From NCBI RefSeq assembly GCF_004016505.1, contig NZ_SACR01000007.1, positions 186,001 through 250,000 of the forward strand: a stretch of 64,000 nucleotides of DNA. Direction: 5' to 3'. This DNA is from Rubrivivax rivuli (GTDB lineage: Bacteria > Pseudomonadota > Gammaproteobacteria > Burkholderiales > Burkholderiaceae_C). How positions within the stretch are numbered: position 1 is the stretch's first letter; every line of letters starts with the position of its first letter. Below the pieces are notes generated by a model. The model was given only the letters and a program-made list of their open reading frames with translations. It was not told the DNA's origin and searched no databases. The position numbers and the translations under genes are program-made. Of the stretch, positions 33,288 to 41,124 are shown piece after piece.

Positions 33288-35279
33288 ATGTGCGGCATCG
33301 TCTTCGCCTACACCCCCGCTGCACCCACCACGGCCGCCACGCTGGCCGCCATGGCCGGGGCGCTGCGCCACCGCGGGCCCGATGACGAAGGCCATCTGCT
33401 CTGGCACCCGCACGATGCCGCCTTCGGCCCGCCGCGCCTGCTGGCCGGCGCCGACACGCCCGCGACCGTGCAGCAGGCCCACACGCCCTGGCAGCCGCAA
33501 GGCCGGCTCGAAGAACAGCCGCGCCTTGCCGCGCCGCTGGCCATGGGCCACCGTCGGCTGGCCATCGTCGACCTCTCGCCCTGGGGCCACCAGCCCATGG
33601 TGCGGGCCGGGCGCTGGCACGTGGTCTACAACGGCGAGATCTACAACCACATCGAGCTGCGCGCCGAGCTCGAAGCGCTGGGCCAGCGTTTCCTCACGCA
33701 CAGCGACACCGAGGTGCTGCTGGCCGCCATCGCCACCTGGGGCCCGCAGGCCGCGCTGGCGCGCTGCAACGGCATGTGGGCCTTCGCGCTGCTGGACACC
33801 GAGCGCCGCACGGTGCTGATTGCGCGCGACCGCTTCGGAGTCAAGCCGCTGTACGTGTGGCGCGGGGAGGGCGGGGCGCTGCTGCTGGCCAGCGAGATCA
33901 AGGCGCTGCTGCAGCACCCGGCGGTGCGCAGTGCGCCATCAACGGCTGCGTGCGCCGCCTACCTGCAACGCGGCCCGCAGGCCTGGCGTGAAGAGACCGA
34001 GTTCGCCGGCATCACGCGCTTCCCGGCCGGGCACTTCGCCGAGTTCTCACTCGATGCACCTGGCGCGCTGCAGCCGCGAGCCTTCTGGCACCGCCCGCCT
34101 GCCGCCAACACCGACGAGCCCTTCTCGCCCCAGCGCGCGCAAGCCCTGTGCGGGCGCTATGCCGAGCTGCTGGAAGACGCCGTGCGCTTGCGCCTGCGCG
34201 CCGACGTGCGCCTGGGCACGGCGCTCTCGGGCGGGCTGGACAGCAGCAGCATCGCGGCCTTGGTCAACACCCAGCTGCGTGCCGCCGGCCGCGACGAGAA
34301 GCAGGAGACCTTCTCCAGCGTCTACCGCGGCGCGACGGTACGCAGTGCCGACGAGAGCACCTTCGTCGAGCGCGTGGTGCAGCAACTGGGCGTGCGCAGC
34401 AACCTCGTCGAGCCCGTGGCCAGCGAGGTGCCGCGCGCCCACGAACACATGGTCTGGGCGCTGGACACCCCGCCGGCCGGCACGCTGATGAGCAGCTGGC
34501 ACACCTTCGCGCTGGTGGCGCGCCGCGGCGTGGTCGTCACGCTGGACGGGCAGGGCGCCGACGAACAGCTCGCCGGCTACAGCCGCTACGTGCGCAACCG
34601 CCTCGTGCACGCACCGCTGGCCGCGCTGCCGGGTGAAGTGCGTGCATTCATGAAGCTGCAAGGCTTTGGCAGTGCCATCGCCATCGGGCTGGGCGGGCAA
34701 CTGCTGCGCCGCGTGGCCGGGCGCGGCGCGGTGGCCGCGCTGGCCGCGCGCCTGCGCATGGGCGGCGACCCGGCGCGCACGGTGGACGAGGCGCTGGCGC
34801 AGGACTTCCACACCCACCTGCAGACCCTGCTGCTCTACGGCGACAAGACCGCCATGGCCTGGAGCGTGGAATCGCGCATGCCCTTCATGGACGTGCGGCT
34901 GGTGGAGTTTTTGGCCACCGTGCCGCCGGCCTACAAGATCCACGGCGGCTGGACCAAGTGGCTGGCGAGGCAGGCTTTGGACGCACGCCTGCCGCGGGAT
35001 GTGGCCTGGCGGCGCGACAAGATGGGCTGGGCCGTGCCCGAGCCGGCGTGGTTCGAAGGCGCGCCATCGCCGCTGGGGACCTGGCTGCAGCAGCAACTGC
35101 AAGGCAGTGCTTTCGCGCAGCAGGCGGCTGCCTCGGCCGGTCTGTCGATCGCCCAGGCGCCGCTGCCCCAGCGCCTGCGCCTGCTGAACCTGGCGGTGTG
35201 GCACCGCCTCTTCTTCGAGGAAGCGGGCCGCCCCGGCCGCCTGCTGGGCCGCGGCATGCCCTTGCAGGTGACTGCATGA
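33288..35279 (+). CDS. asnB: Asparagine synthase-type glutamine amidotransferase
   Basis: A 663-residue two-domain enzyme. The class II glutaminase has catalytic Cys2 (MCGIVFAY), RHRGPDD and YNGEIYNH. The ATP-pyrophosphatase synthetase domain has SGGLDSSS (Ser314) and GQGADEQLAGYSRY. In glycan loci such proteins often amidate uronic-acid carboxyls rather than make Asn; that is inferred here from position between a flippase and glycosyltransferases. It begins 9 bp after the flippase stop and overlaps the next gene as ATGA. Confidence 0.88.
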   Translation: MCGIVFAYTPAAPTTAATLAAMAGALRHRGPDDEGHLLWHPHDAAFGPPRLLAGADTPATVQQAHTPWQPQGRLEEQPRLAAPLAMGHRRLAIVDLSPWGHQPMVRAGRWHVVYNGEIYNHIELRAELEALGQRFLTHSDTEVLLAAIATWGPQAALARCNGMWAFALLDTERRTVLIARDRFGVKPLYVWRGEGGALLLASEIKALLQHPAVRSAPSTAACAAYLQRGPQAWREETEFAGITRFPAGHFAEFSLDAPGALQPRAFWHRPPAANTDEPFSPQRAQALCGRYAELLEDAVRLRLRADVRLGTALSGGLDSSSIAALVNTQLRAAGRDEKQETFSSVYRGATVRSADESTFVERVVQQLGVRSNLVEPVASEVPRAHEHMVWALDTPPAGTLMSSWHTFALVARRGVVVTLDGQGADEQLAGYSRYVRNRLVHAPLAALPGEVRAFMKLQGFGSAIAIGLGGQLLRRVAGRGAVAALAARLRMGGDPARTVDEALAQDFHTHLQTLLLYGDKTAMAWSVESRMPFMDVRLVEFLATVPPAYKIHGGWTKWLARQALDARLPRDVAWRRDKMGWAVPEPAWFEGAPSPLGTWLQQQLQGSAFAQQAAASAGLSIAQAPLPQRLRLLNLAVWHRLFFEEAGRPGRLLGRGMPLQVTA

Positions 35280-36442
35280 ACGGGCCTGCCGTGACCGAAC
35301 ACTTCGAGCAACAGGCGGCACCGCCGCGCGGCCGCGGCCAGCACGTGGTGCACGTGACCACCGTGCACCCGCGCGATGACATCCGCATCTTCCGCAAGGA
35401 GTGTGTTTCGCTGGCGCGCTCCGGCTATCGCGTGACGCAGGTGGTGGGCGATGGGCAAGGCGATGCCGAGGTCGATGGCGTGCGCATCGTCGACATCGGC
35501 CCGCGGCCGGCCGGCCGCCTGGCACGCATGCGCCAGCAGCCGCGCGCGGCGCTGGCGGCGGTGCTGGACGCACAGCCGGCGCTGGTGCACTTCCACGACC
35601 CCGAACTGCTGCCGCTGGGCGTGCAGCTCGCACGGCGCGGCTTGCCGGTGGTGTACGACGCGCACGAAGACGTGCCGCGGCAGATCCTCACCAAGCAGTG
35701 GATCCCGGGGGCACTGCGCGGTGCGGTTTCGGCCGCCTTCGAGTGGTACGAGAACCGGCAGGCGGCGCGCCTGTCGGCCGTGGCCGCGGCCACGCCGCAC
35801 ATCGCCGCGCGCTTCTCGAACGTGGCGCGGCGCGCGGTGAACGTGAGCAACTTCCCGCGCACGGACGAGCTGGCGCCGCCGGCCGAGGCGGTGCCGCGCG
35901 AGCGCGCCGTCTGCTACGTGGGCGGCCTGATGCGCACCCGCGGCCTGCTGCAGATGGTGCGCGCCATGCCGCACGCGCCGGGCGTGACGCTGGTGCTGTG
36001 CGGCCGCTTCGAAGACGCCGCCTTCGAGGCCGAGATGCGCGCCGAGCCCGGCTGGGCGCAGGTGCAGTACCTGGGGCAGGTGGACCGCGCCACCGTGCGC
36101 AGCGTGCTGGCGCGCTGCAGTGCGGGGCTGGTGACGCTGCTGCCGATGCCGAGCTACCTTGATGCATGGCCCATCAAGATGTTCGAGTACATGTCGGCCG
36201 AGCTGCCCGTCATCGCCTCGAATTTCCCGCTGTGGCAGGGCATCGTCGAAACCACCGGCTGCGGCCTGTGCGTGGACCCGGCGGACCCGCGCGCCATCGG
36301 CCGCGCGGTGCTGGACTACGTGGAGCACCCCGCGCGCGTGTTCGCCGCCGGCCGTGCCGGCCGCCGCGCGGTGCTGCACACCTACCACTGGCCCGCGGCC
36401 GAGCGCGAACTGCTCGCGCTGTACGCGCAACTGCTGCCTTGA
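35276..36442 (+). CDS. Glycosyltransferase family 4
   Basis: A 388-residue GT-B protein. HVTTVHPRDDIRIFRKECVSLARSG opens the acceptor domain, and HFHDPELLPLG and YDAHEDVPRQI give the conserved His/Asp features. The donor domain has CYVGGLMRTRGL and MFEYMSAELPVIAS. The opening resembles enzymes acting on lipid-linked intermediates with amino-sugar donors, but the specificity is not determinable. ATG 35276 overlaps the asnB stop. Confidence 0.85.
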   Translation: MNGPAVTEHFEQQAAPPRGRGQHVVHVTTVHPRDDIRIFRKECVSLARSGYRVTQVVGDGQGDAEVDGVRIVDIGPRPAGRLARMRQQPRAALAAVLDAQPALVHFHDPELLPLGVQLARRGLPVVYDAHEDVPRQILTKQWIPGALRGAVSAAFEWYENRQAARLSAVAAATPHIAARFSNVARRAVNVSNFPRTDELAPPAEAVPRERAVCYVGGLMRTRGLLQMVRAMPHAPGVTLVLCGRFEDAAFEAEMRAEPGWAQVQYLGQVDRATVRSVLARCSAGLVTLLPMPSYLDAWPIKMFEYMSAELPVIASNFPLWQGIVETTGCGLCVDPADPRAIGRAVLDYVEHPARVFAAGRAGRRAVLHTYHWPAAERELLALYAQLLP

Positions 36443-36458
36443 AGATCGCGGGCCCGCC

Positions 36459-37679
36459 GTGAACATCCTGCTCGTCAACCATTACGCCGGCAGCCCGGCG
36501 CTGGGCATGGAGTTCCGCCCCTACTACCTGGCGCGCGAGTGGGTGCGCGCCGGCCACCGCGTGCAGATCGTCGCGGCCGACCACTCGCACGTGCGCGCGG
36601 TGCAGCCGCCGCCGGGCGACAGCGTGGTCGAGGGCATCCGCTACCGCTACTACGCCACACCGGCGTACCAGGGCAACGGCCTGGGTCGTGTGAAGAACAT
36701 CTGGGCCTTCCTGCGCCGGCTGTGGGCCGACACGCCGCGCCTGCTGGCCGAAGCCAGGCCCGACGTGGTGATCGCCAGCAGCACCTACCCGATGGACATC
36801 TGGGTGGCGCGGCGCATCGCGCGGCGTGCGGGGGCGAAGCTGGTCTACGAGGTGCACGATCTGTGGCCGCTGAGCCCGATCGAGCTCTCGGGCATGTCGC
36901 GCCGCCACCCCTTCATCGTGCTGTGCCAGGCGGCGGAAGACGCGGCCTACCGCGATGCCGATGTCGTGGTGAGCATGCTGCCCAAGGTGCACGGCTACAT
37001 GGCCAGCCGAGGGCTCGATCTGAAGAAGCTGCACATCGTGCCCAACGGCATCACGCTGGACGAATGGGCAGGCGAGCCCGAGGCGCTGCGCAGCGACGCA
37101 GCGCAGGCCCTGGCCGCCGCACGCTTGCACACGGAAGGAGGCACCGTGGTGGGCTACGCCGGCAGCATGGGCGAGCCCAACGCGCTGGACGTGCTGCTGG
37201 ACGCCGCGGCGCTGCTGCGCGAGGCCCCTTTCCGCTTCGTGCTGGTGGGCAGCGGGCACGAGCAGGCCCGGCTGGCCGCGCGCGTGGCGGCCGAAGGCCT
37301 GACGAACGTGACCCTGCTGCCGCCCATTCCCAAGGCCCAGGTGCGCAGCTTTCTGGCGCAGGTGGACATCGCCTACATCGGCTGGCAGCGCGTCTCGCTC
37401 TACCGCTTCGGCATCGCGCCGAACAAGCTGATGGACTACATGATGGCCGCGCGCCCGGTGCTGCACAGCGTGGAGGCCGGCAACGACCCCGTGGCCGAAG
37501 CCGGCTGCGGGCTGACGGTGCCACCGCAAGACCCGGCCGCCGTGGCCGCCGGCCTGCAGCGGCTGGCATCGCTGCCCGCGGCGGAACGCGCGGCGATGGG
37601 CGAACGTGGCCGTGCCTTCGTGCAGGCGCACCACACCTACCCGGTGCTGGCGCGGCGCTTCATCGAGGCTGTGTCGTGA
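36459..37679 (+). CDS. Glycosyltransferase family 4 (WbuB-like)
   Basis: A 406-residue GT-B protein similar in layout to WbuB. NHYAGSPALGMEFRPYYLARE at the N-terminus, YEVHDLWPLSPIELSG in the middle, VGYAGSMGEPNALDVLLDA at the domain junction and IAPNKLMDYMMAARPVL at the donor site. WbuB-type enzymes often transfer FucNAc-like deoxyamino sugars; inference only. GTG start at 36459, 16 bp after the previous gene; its stop overlaps the methyltransferase as GTGA. Confidence 0.84.
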   Translation: MNILLVNHYAGSPALGMEFRPYYLAREWVRAGHRVQIVAADHSHVRAVQPPPGDSVVEGIRYRYYATPAYQGNGLGRVKNIWAFLRRLWADTPRLLAEARPDVVIASSTYPMDIWVARRIARRAGAKLVYEVHDLWPLSPIELSGMSRRHPFIVLCQAAEDAAYRDADVVVSMLPKVHGYMASRGLDLKKLHIVPNGITLDEWAGEPEALRSDAAQALAAARLHTEGGTVVGYAGSMGEPNALDVLLDAAALLREAPFRFVLVGSGHEQARLAARVAAEGLTNVTLLPPIPKAQVRSFLAQVDIAYIGWQRVSLYRFGIAPNKLMDYMMAARPVLHSVEAGNDPVAEAGCGLTVPPQDPAAVAAGLQRLASLPAAERAAMGERGRAFVQAHHTYPVLARRFIEAVS

Positions 37680-38386
37680 ACGGCCCGCGCCAGCCCAACG
37701 AGCCCGATGCCGTGGCGCAACGCTATGCGCGGCGCGCGGCGAACGGCCTCTACAGCCCCTTGCGCCCCGAAGTCTGGCAAGGTCTGCAGGAACGCCAGCG
37801 CGTGATGCTGCGCGGCTTTGCCGCGCGTGGCTGCACCGACCTGGCCACGCTGCGTTTCACCGAGGTGGGCTGCGGCAGCGGCGGCAACCTGCTGGAACTG
37901 CTGCGCCTGGGCGCCGACCCGGCGCGGCTCACGGGCCTGGAACTGCTGCCCGAACGCCATGCCGCCGCGCGCCGCGCGCTGCCCGAGGCCACCGCCGTGT
38001 GGCTGGGTGATGCGCTGCAGGCGCCCGCCACCTTGCTGGCCCCGGCCAGCCAGGACGTGGTGCTGCAGAGCACCGTCTTCAGCAGCCTGCTCGACGACAA
38101 CTTCCAGCAGCGCCTGGCCGACACGATGTGGGGCTGGCTCAAGCCTGGCGGTGCGGTGCTCTGGTACGACTTCACCGTGAACAACCCCCGCAACCCCGAC
38201 GTGCGCGGCGTGCCCCTGCGCCGCGTGCGTCAACTCTTTCCGAACGGCCGCGTTACAGCGCATCGGGTGACGCTCGCACCGCCGCTGGCGCGGGTGGTGT
38301 GCCGCTGGCACCCGGCCCTCTACACGCTCTTCAACAGCATGCCGCTGCTGCGCACACACCTGCTGGCCTGGGTGCACAAGCCCTGA
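37676..38386 (+). CDS. Class I SAM-dependent methyltransferase
   Basis: A 236-residue soluble methyltransferase. FTEVGCGSGGNLLELLRLG is the SAM-binding motif I, and TGLELLPERH follows as motif II. No membrane segment. It is the second methyltransferase of the block; the substrate is presumably a glycan precursor or completed chain. GTG start overlapping the previous stop. Confidence 0.82.
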   Translation: MNGPRQPNEPDAVAQRYARRAANGLYSPLRPEVWQGLQERQRVMLRGFAARGCTDLATLRFTEVGCGSGGNLLELLRLGADPARLTGLELLPERHAAARRALPEATAVWLGDALQAPATLLAPASQDVVLQSTVFSSLLDDNFQQRLADTMWGWLKPGGAVLWYDFTVNNPRNPDVRGVPLRRVRQLFPNGRVTAHRVTLAPPLARVVCRWHPALYTLFNSMPLLRTHLLAWVHKP

Positions 38387-38431
38387 GCCGCCTGCGCCCG
38401 CCTGCTGCCTGCGCCGCCCTGATAATTCACC

Positions 38432-39619
38432 ATGCCCGCCGAGACCTCGCCCGCCCTGCCATTTCTGCCTTTTGCGCTGCCCGAGATCGGTGAAGAAGAG
38501 ATTGCCGAAGTCGTCGATGCGCTGCGCAGCGGCTGGGTGACCACCGGCCCCAAGACACGCCAGTTCGAAGGCGATTTCGCCGCCTTCCTGGGCGACGAGA
38601 CGCGCGGCGGGCGCGTGCACTGCATCGCCGTCAACAGCGCCACCGCGGGCCTGCACCTGGCGCTGGAGGCCCTGGGTATCGGCCCCGGCGACGAGGTCAT
38701 CACCACCACCCACACCTTCACCGCCACCGCCGAGGTGGTGCGCTACCTGGGTGCCGACGTGAAGCTGGTCGACATCGACCCGGCCACGCTGAACATCTGC
38801 CCGAAGGCCGTGGAAGCCGCCATCACGCCGCGCACCAAAGCGATCATGCCGGTGCACTACGCGGGCCTGGCGGCCGACATGCAGGCGCTGCTGGCCCTGG
38901 CCAGGAAGCACGGCCTGAAGGTGGTGGAAGACGCCGCGCACGCCCTGCCCACCACCTGCGAGGGCCGCTTGGTCGGCACGCTGGACAGCGACGCCACCGT
39001 CTTCAGCTTCTACGCCAACAAGACCATCACCACGGGCGAAGGCGGCATGCTGGTGACGCGCGACGACGCGCTGGCCAAGCGCGCCAAGTTGATGCGCCTG
39101 CACGGCATGAACCGCGATGCCTTCGACCGCTACACCGCCAAGGTGCCGAGCTGGTACTACGAGGTGGTGGCGCCGGGCTTCAAGTACAACCTGACCGACA
39201 TCGCTGCGGCCCTGGGCATCCAGCAGCTCAAGCGCGCGCAGGCTTTCTACGAGCAGCGCTGCCGCCTGGCCGCTGCGTATGACGAAGCCCTGGCCGGCCT
39301 GCCCGTGGTGCTGCCGCCGAAGGGCCAGCCCGGCCGCCAGCACGCATGGCACCTGTACGTGATGCGCCTGGCCGAAGGTGCCGCCGTCGAGCGCGACCGC
39401 TTCATCGAGAAGCTCTTCGAGCAGGGCGTGGGCTGCAGCGTGCACTACATCCCGCTGCACCTGCACCGCTACTGGCGCGACCGCTACGGCCTGAAGCCCG
39501 AGATGTTCCCGCACAGCCAGCGTGCTTTCGAGCGCATGGTGAGCCTGCCGCTGTACACGCGCATGGATATCGCCGATGTCGAACGCGTGGCCCGCGCGGT
39601 GCGCGTGGCGCTGGCCTGA
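38432..39619 (+). CDS. DegT/DnrJ/EryC1/StrS-family sugar aminotransferase
   Basis: PLP-dependent aminotransferase (395 residues) that converts a 4-ketosugar nucleotide to the 4-amino sugar. Lys197 in SFYANKTITTGEGG forms the internal aldimine. EDAAHALPTT supplies the PLP-contacting Asp, and HYIPLHLHRYWRD the C-terminal substrate region. It could act on the product of a CapD-type 4,6-dehydratase, giving UDP-bacillosamine-like or related sugars. GATAAT (38421-38426) directly upstream suggests its own, perhaps weak, promoter. Confidence 0.9.
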   Translation: MPAETSPALPFLPFALPEIGEEEIAEVVDALRSGWVTTGPKTRQFEGDFAAFLGDETRGGRVHCIAVNSATAGLHLALEALGIGPGDEVITTTHTFTATAEVVRYLGADVKLVDIDPATLNICPKAVEAAITPRTKAIMPVHYAGLAADMQALLALARKHGLKVVEDAAHALPTTCEGRLVGTLDSDATVFSFYANKTITTGEGGMLVTRDDALAKRAKLMRLHGMNRDAFDRYTAKVPSWYYEVVAPGFKYNLTDIAAALGIQQLKRAQAFYEQRCRLAAAYDEALAGLPVVLPPKGQPGRQHAWHLYVMRLAEGAAVERDRFIEKLFEQGVGCSVHYIPLHLHRYWRDRYGLKPEMFPHSQRAFERMVSLPLYTRMDIADVERVARAVRVALA

Positions 39620-39650
39620 GGTGTCTGCCATGCAGGCCGGCCCGGCAGCC

Positions 39651-39669
39651 CGGGGTGATTGAAACCCCG
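39651..39669 (+). promoter_or_regulatory. Hairpin at the start codon of the fused sugar transferase
   Basis: CGGGGT (39651-39656) pairs with ACCCCG (39664-39669) around GATTGAA; the stem ends on the first base of the GTG start. No Shine-Dalgarno is seen in the loop. Such a stem could hold initiation down. Confidence 0.35.
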
Positions 39670-41090
39670 TGCTCAAGCGAACCTTCGACCTGCTGGCCGC
39701 AGGCGCCGGGCTGCTGGCGCTGGCGCCGCTGTTCGCGCTGCTGGCGCTGCTGATCAAGCTCGACAGCCCGGGGCCGGTGTTCTTCCGCCAGTGGCGCGTG
39801 GGGCGCCACGGCGAGCCCTTCCGCATCTTCAAGTTCCGCACGATGACCGTGCAGCAGCAGCCCGGCGGCCCCGAGGTGACGGTGGCGGGCGATGCCCGCA
39901 TCACACGCACCGGCGCCTGGCTGCGGCGCTGGAAGCTCGACGAACTGCCGCAGCTCATCGACGTGCTGCGCGGCACCATGAGCCTGGTGGGCCCGCGCCC
40001 CGAGGTGCCACGCTACGTGGCGCACTACCCGCCCGCGTGGCGCGAGCGGCTGCTGAGCGTGCGCCCGGGCATCACCGACTTCGCCTCCGTGCGCTACCGC
40101 GACGAGAACGAACTGCTCGCGCGTGCCGAGAACCCCGAGCGCGAGTACATCGACGTGGTGCTGCCCGCCAAGCTGCACTACGCGCTGCGCTATGTCGAGA
40201 ACCCTTCGCTGACCAGCGACCTGCGTGTGCTGGGCCTCACACTGCGCACGGTCTTCGCCCCCCGCCTGCCTTCGCCCTGGAGCTTGCTGCCCATGAAAGA
40301 CAGTCCATTCTGGCCCTGGCTGGACCGCAAGATGTCGGCCCTGAGCCCGCGCAACCGCGCCATCGCCACCGCGGTGGACGGCCTCGTGGTGCTGGCCTGC
40401 TGGCACATCACCTACCTCTTCCGCCTGGGCTTCGAACGCTGGCAGCCCGGCCGGCCCTGGTACGACGACTACGTGTCTTTCGGCGTGGTGGCAGCCTACC
40501 TGCTGGCCATGGCGCTGACGGGGGTGCCGCGCGGGCTGTGGCGCTTCTTCGGCTTCGACGATTTCAAGCGCATCGCCATGGCCTGCGGCATCGCGGGGCT
40601 GGTCAGTGCGGTGGCGGTGCTGATGGCGCAGCTGGTGGGCGTGGCACGCGCGGTGCTGGTGCTGCACCCGCTGTTCTGCCTGCTGGCGCTGTGCCTGCTG
40701 CGCATGGGCTATCGCATGCTCTGGGAGCACGCGCGGGCCTGCGCCAGCGGTGAAGACTTCGAGCAGCGCCGCGCCATCGTGCTGGGCGCTGGCGAGGCGG
40801 GGCGGCGCGTGGTGAACACCCTGCACCGTCGCGACGGCTGGGTCATCCTGGCCCTGCTGGACGACGACCGTGCGAAGTGGGGCCTGCGCATCGGCGGTGT
40901 GGGGGTGGAGGGCGGCTTGGGCGACCTGGCGCTGCCGCACGTGCTGGCCGGGGCCACGCACGTCATCGTGGCTTTGCCTGGGGCCACGGCTGAAGAGCAG
41001 GGCCGTGTGCTGGAACTCGCCCGCCAGACCGGGCTGGCCGTGATGACAGTGCCGCCGCGCGGCGCGCTGCAGGTGGACGAAACGGGCTGA
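39669..41090 (+). CDS. Sugar-1-phosphate transferase fused to a CapD N-terminal half
   Basis: A 473-residue two-part membrane protein. Residues 1 to ~195 are a complete bacterial sugar transferase (PglC/WcaJ type): one membrane helix, SPGPVFFRQWRVG, IFKFRTM, KLDELPQL and SLVGPRPE. It would load the first sugar phosphate on undecaprenyl phosphate. From Met209 on, the sequence is the front half of a CapD/WbpM protein: four membrane helices and a Rossmann segment VLGAGEAGRRVV. The 4,6-dehydratase domain is missing; the protein ends TVPPRGALQVDETG where it should begin. A full-length CapD lies on the other strand 34 bp away. Probably a fusion left by rearrangement; whether the second part has a role is unknown. 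Confidence 0.85.
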   Translation: MLKRTFDLLAAGAGLLALAPLFALLALLIKLDSPGPVFFRQWRVGRHGEPFRIFKFRTMTVQQQPGGPEVTVAGDARITRTGAWLRRWKLDELPQLIDVLRGTMSLVGPRPEVPRYVAHYPPAWRERLLSVRPGITDFASVRYRDENELLARAENPEREYIDVVLPAKLHYALRYVENPSLTSDLRVLGLTLRTVFAPRLPSPWSLLPMKDSPFWPWLDRKMSALSPRNRAIATAVDGLVVLACWHITYLFRLGFERWQPGRPWYDDYVSFGVVAAYLLAMALTGVPRGLWRFFGFDDFKRIAMACGIAGLVSAVAVLMAQLVGVARAVLVLHPLFCLLALCLLRMGYRMLWEHARACASGEDFEQRRAIVLGAGEAGRRVVNTLHRRDGWVILALLDDDRAKWGLRIGGVGVEGGLGDLALPHVLAGATHVIVALPGATAEEQGRVLELARQTGLAVMTVPPRGALQVDETG

Positions 41091-41092
41091 GA

Positions 41093-41112
41093 CAGCGGCC
41101 TGAGGACCGCTG
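41093..41112. terminator. Possible bidirectional terminator between converging blocks
   Basis: CAGCGG (41093-41098) and CCGCTG (41107-41112) flank an 8-nt loop in the 34-bp gap between the fused transferase and capD. There is no T-run on either side, so this is weak evidence. Confidence 0.3.
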
Positions 41113-41124
41113 GCGCGCGAAGGC

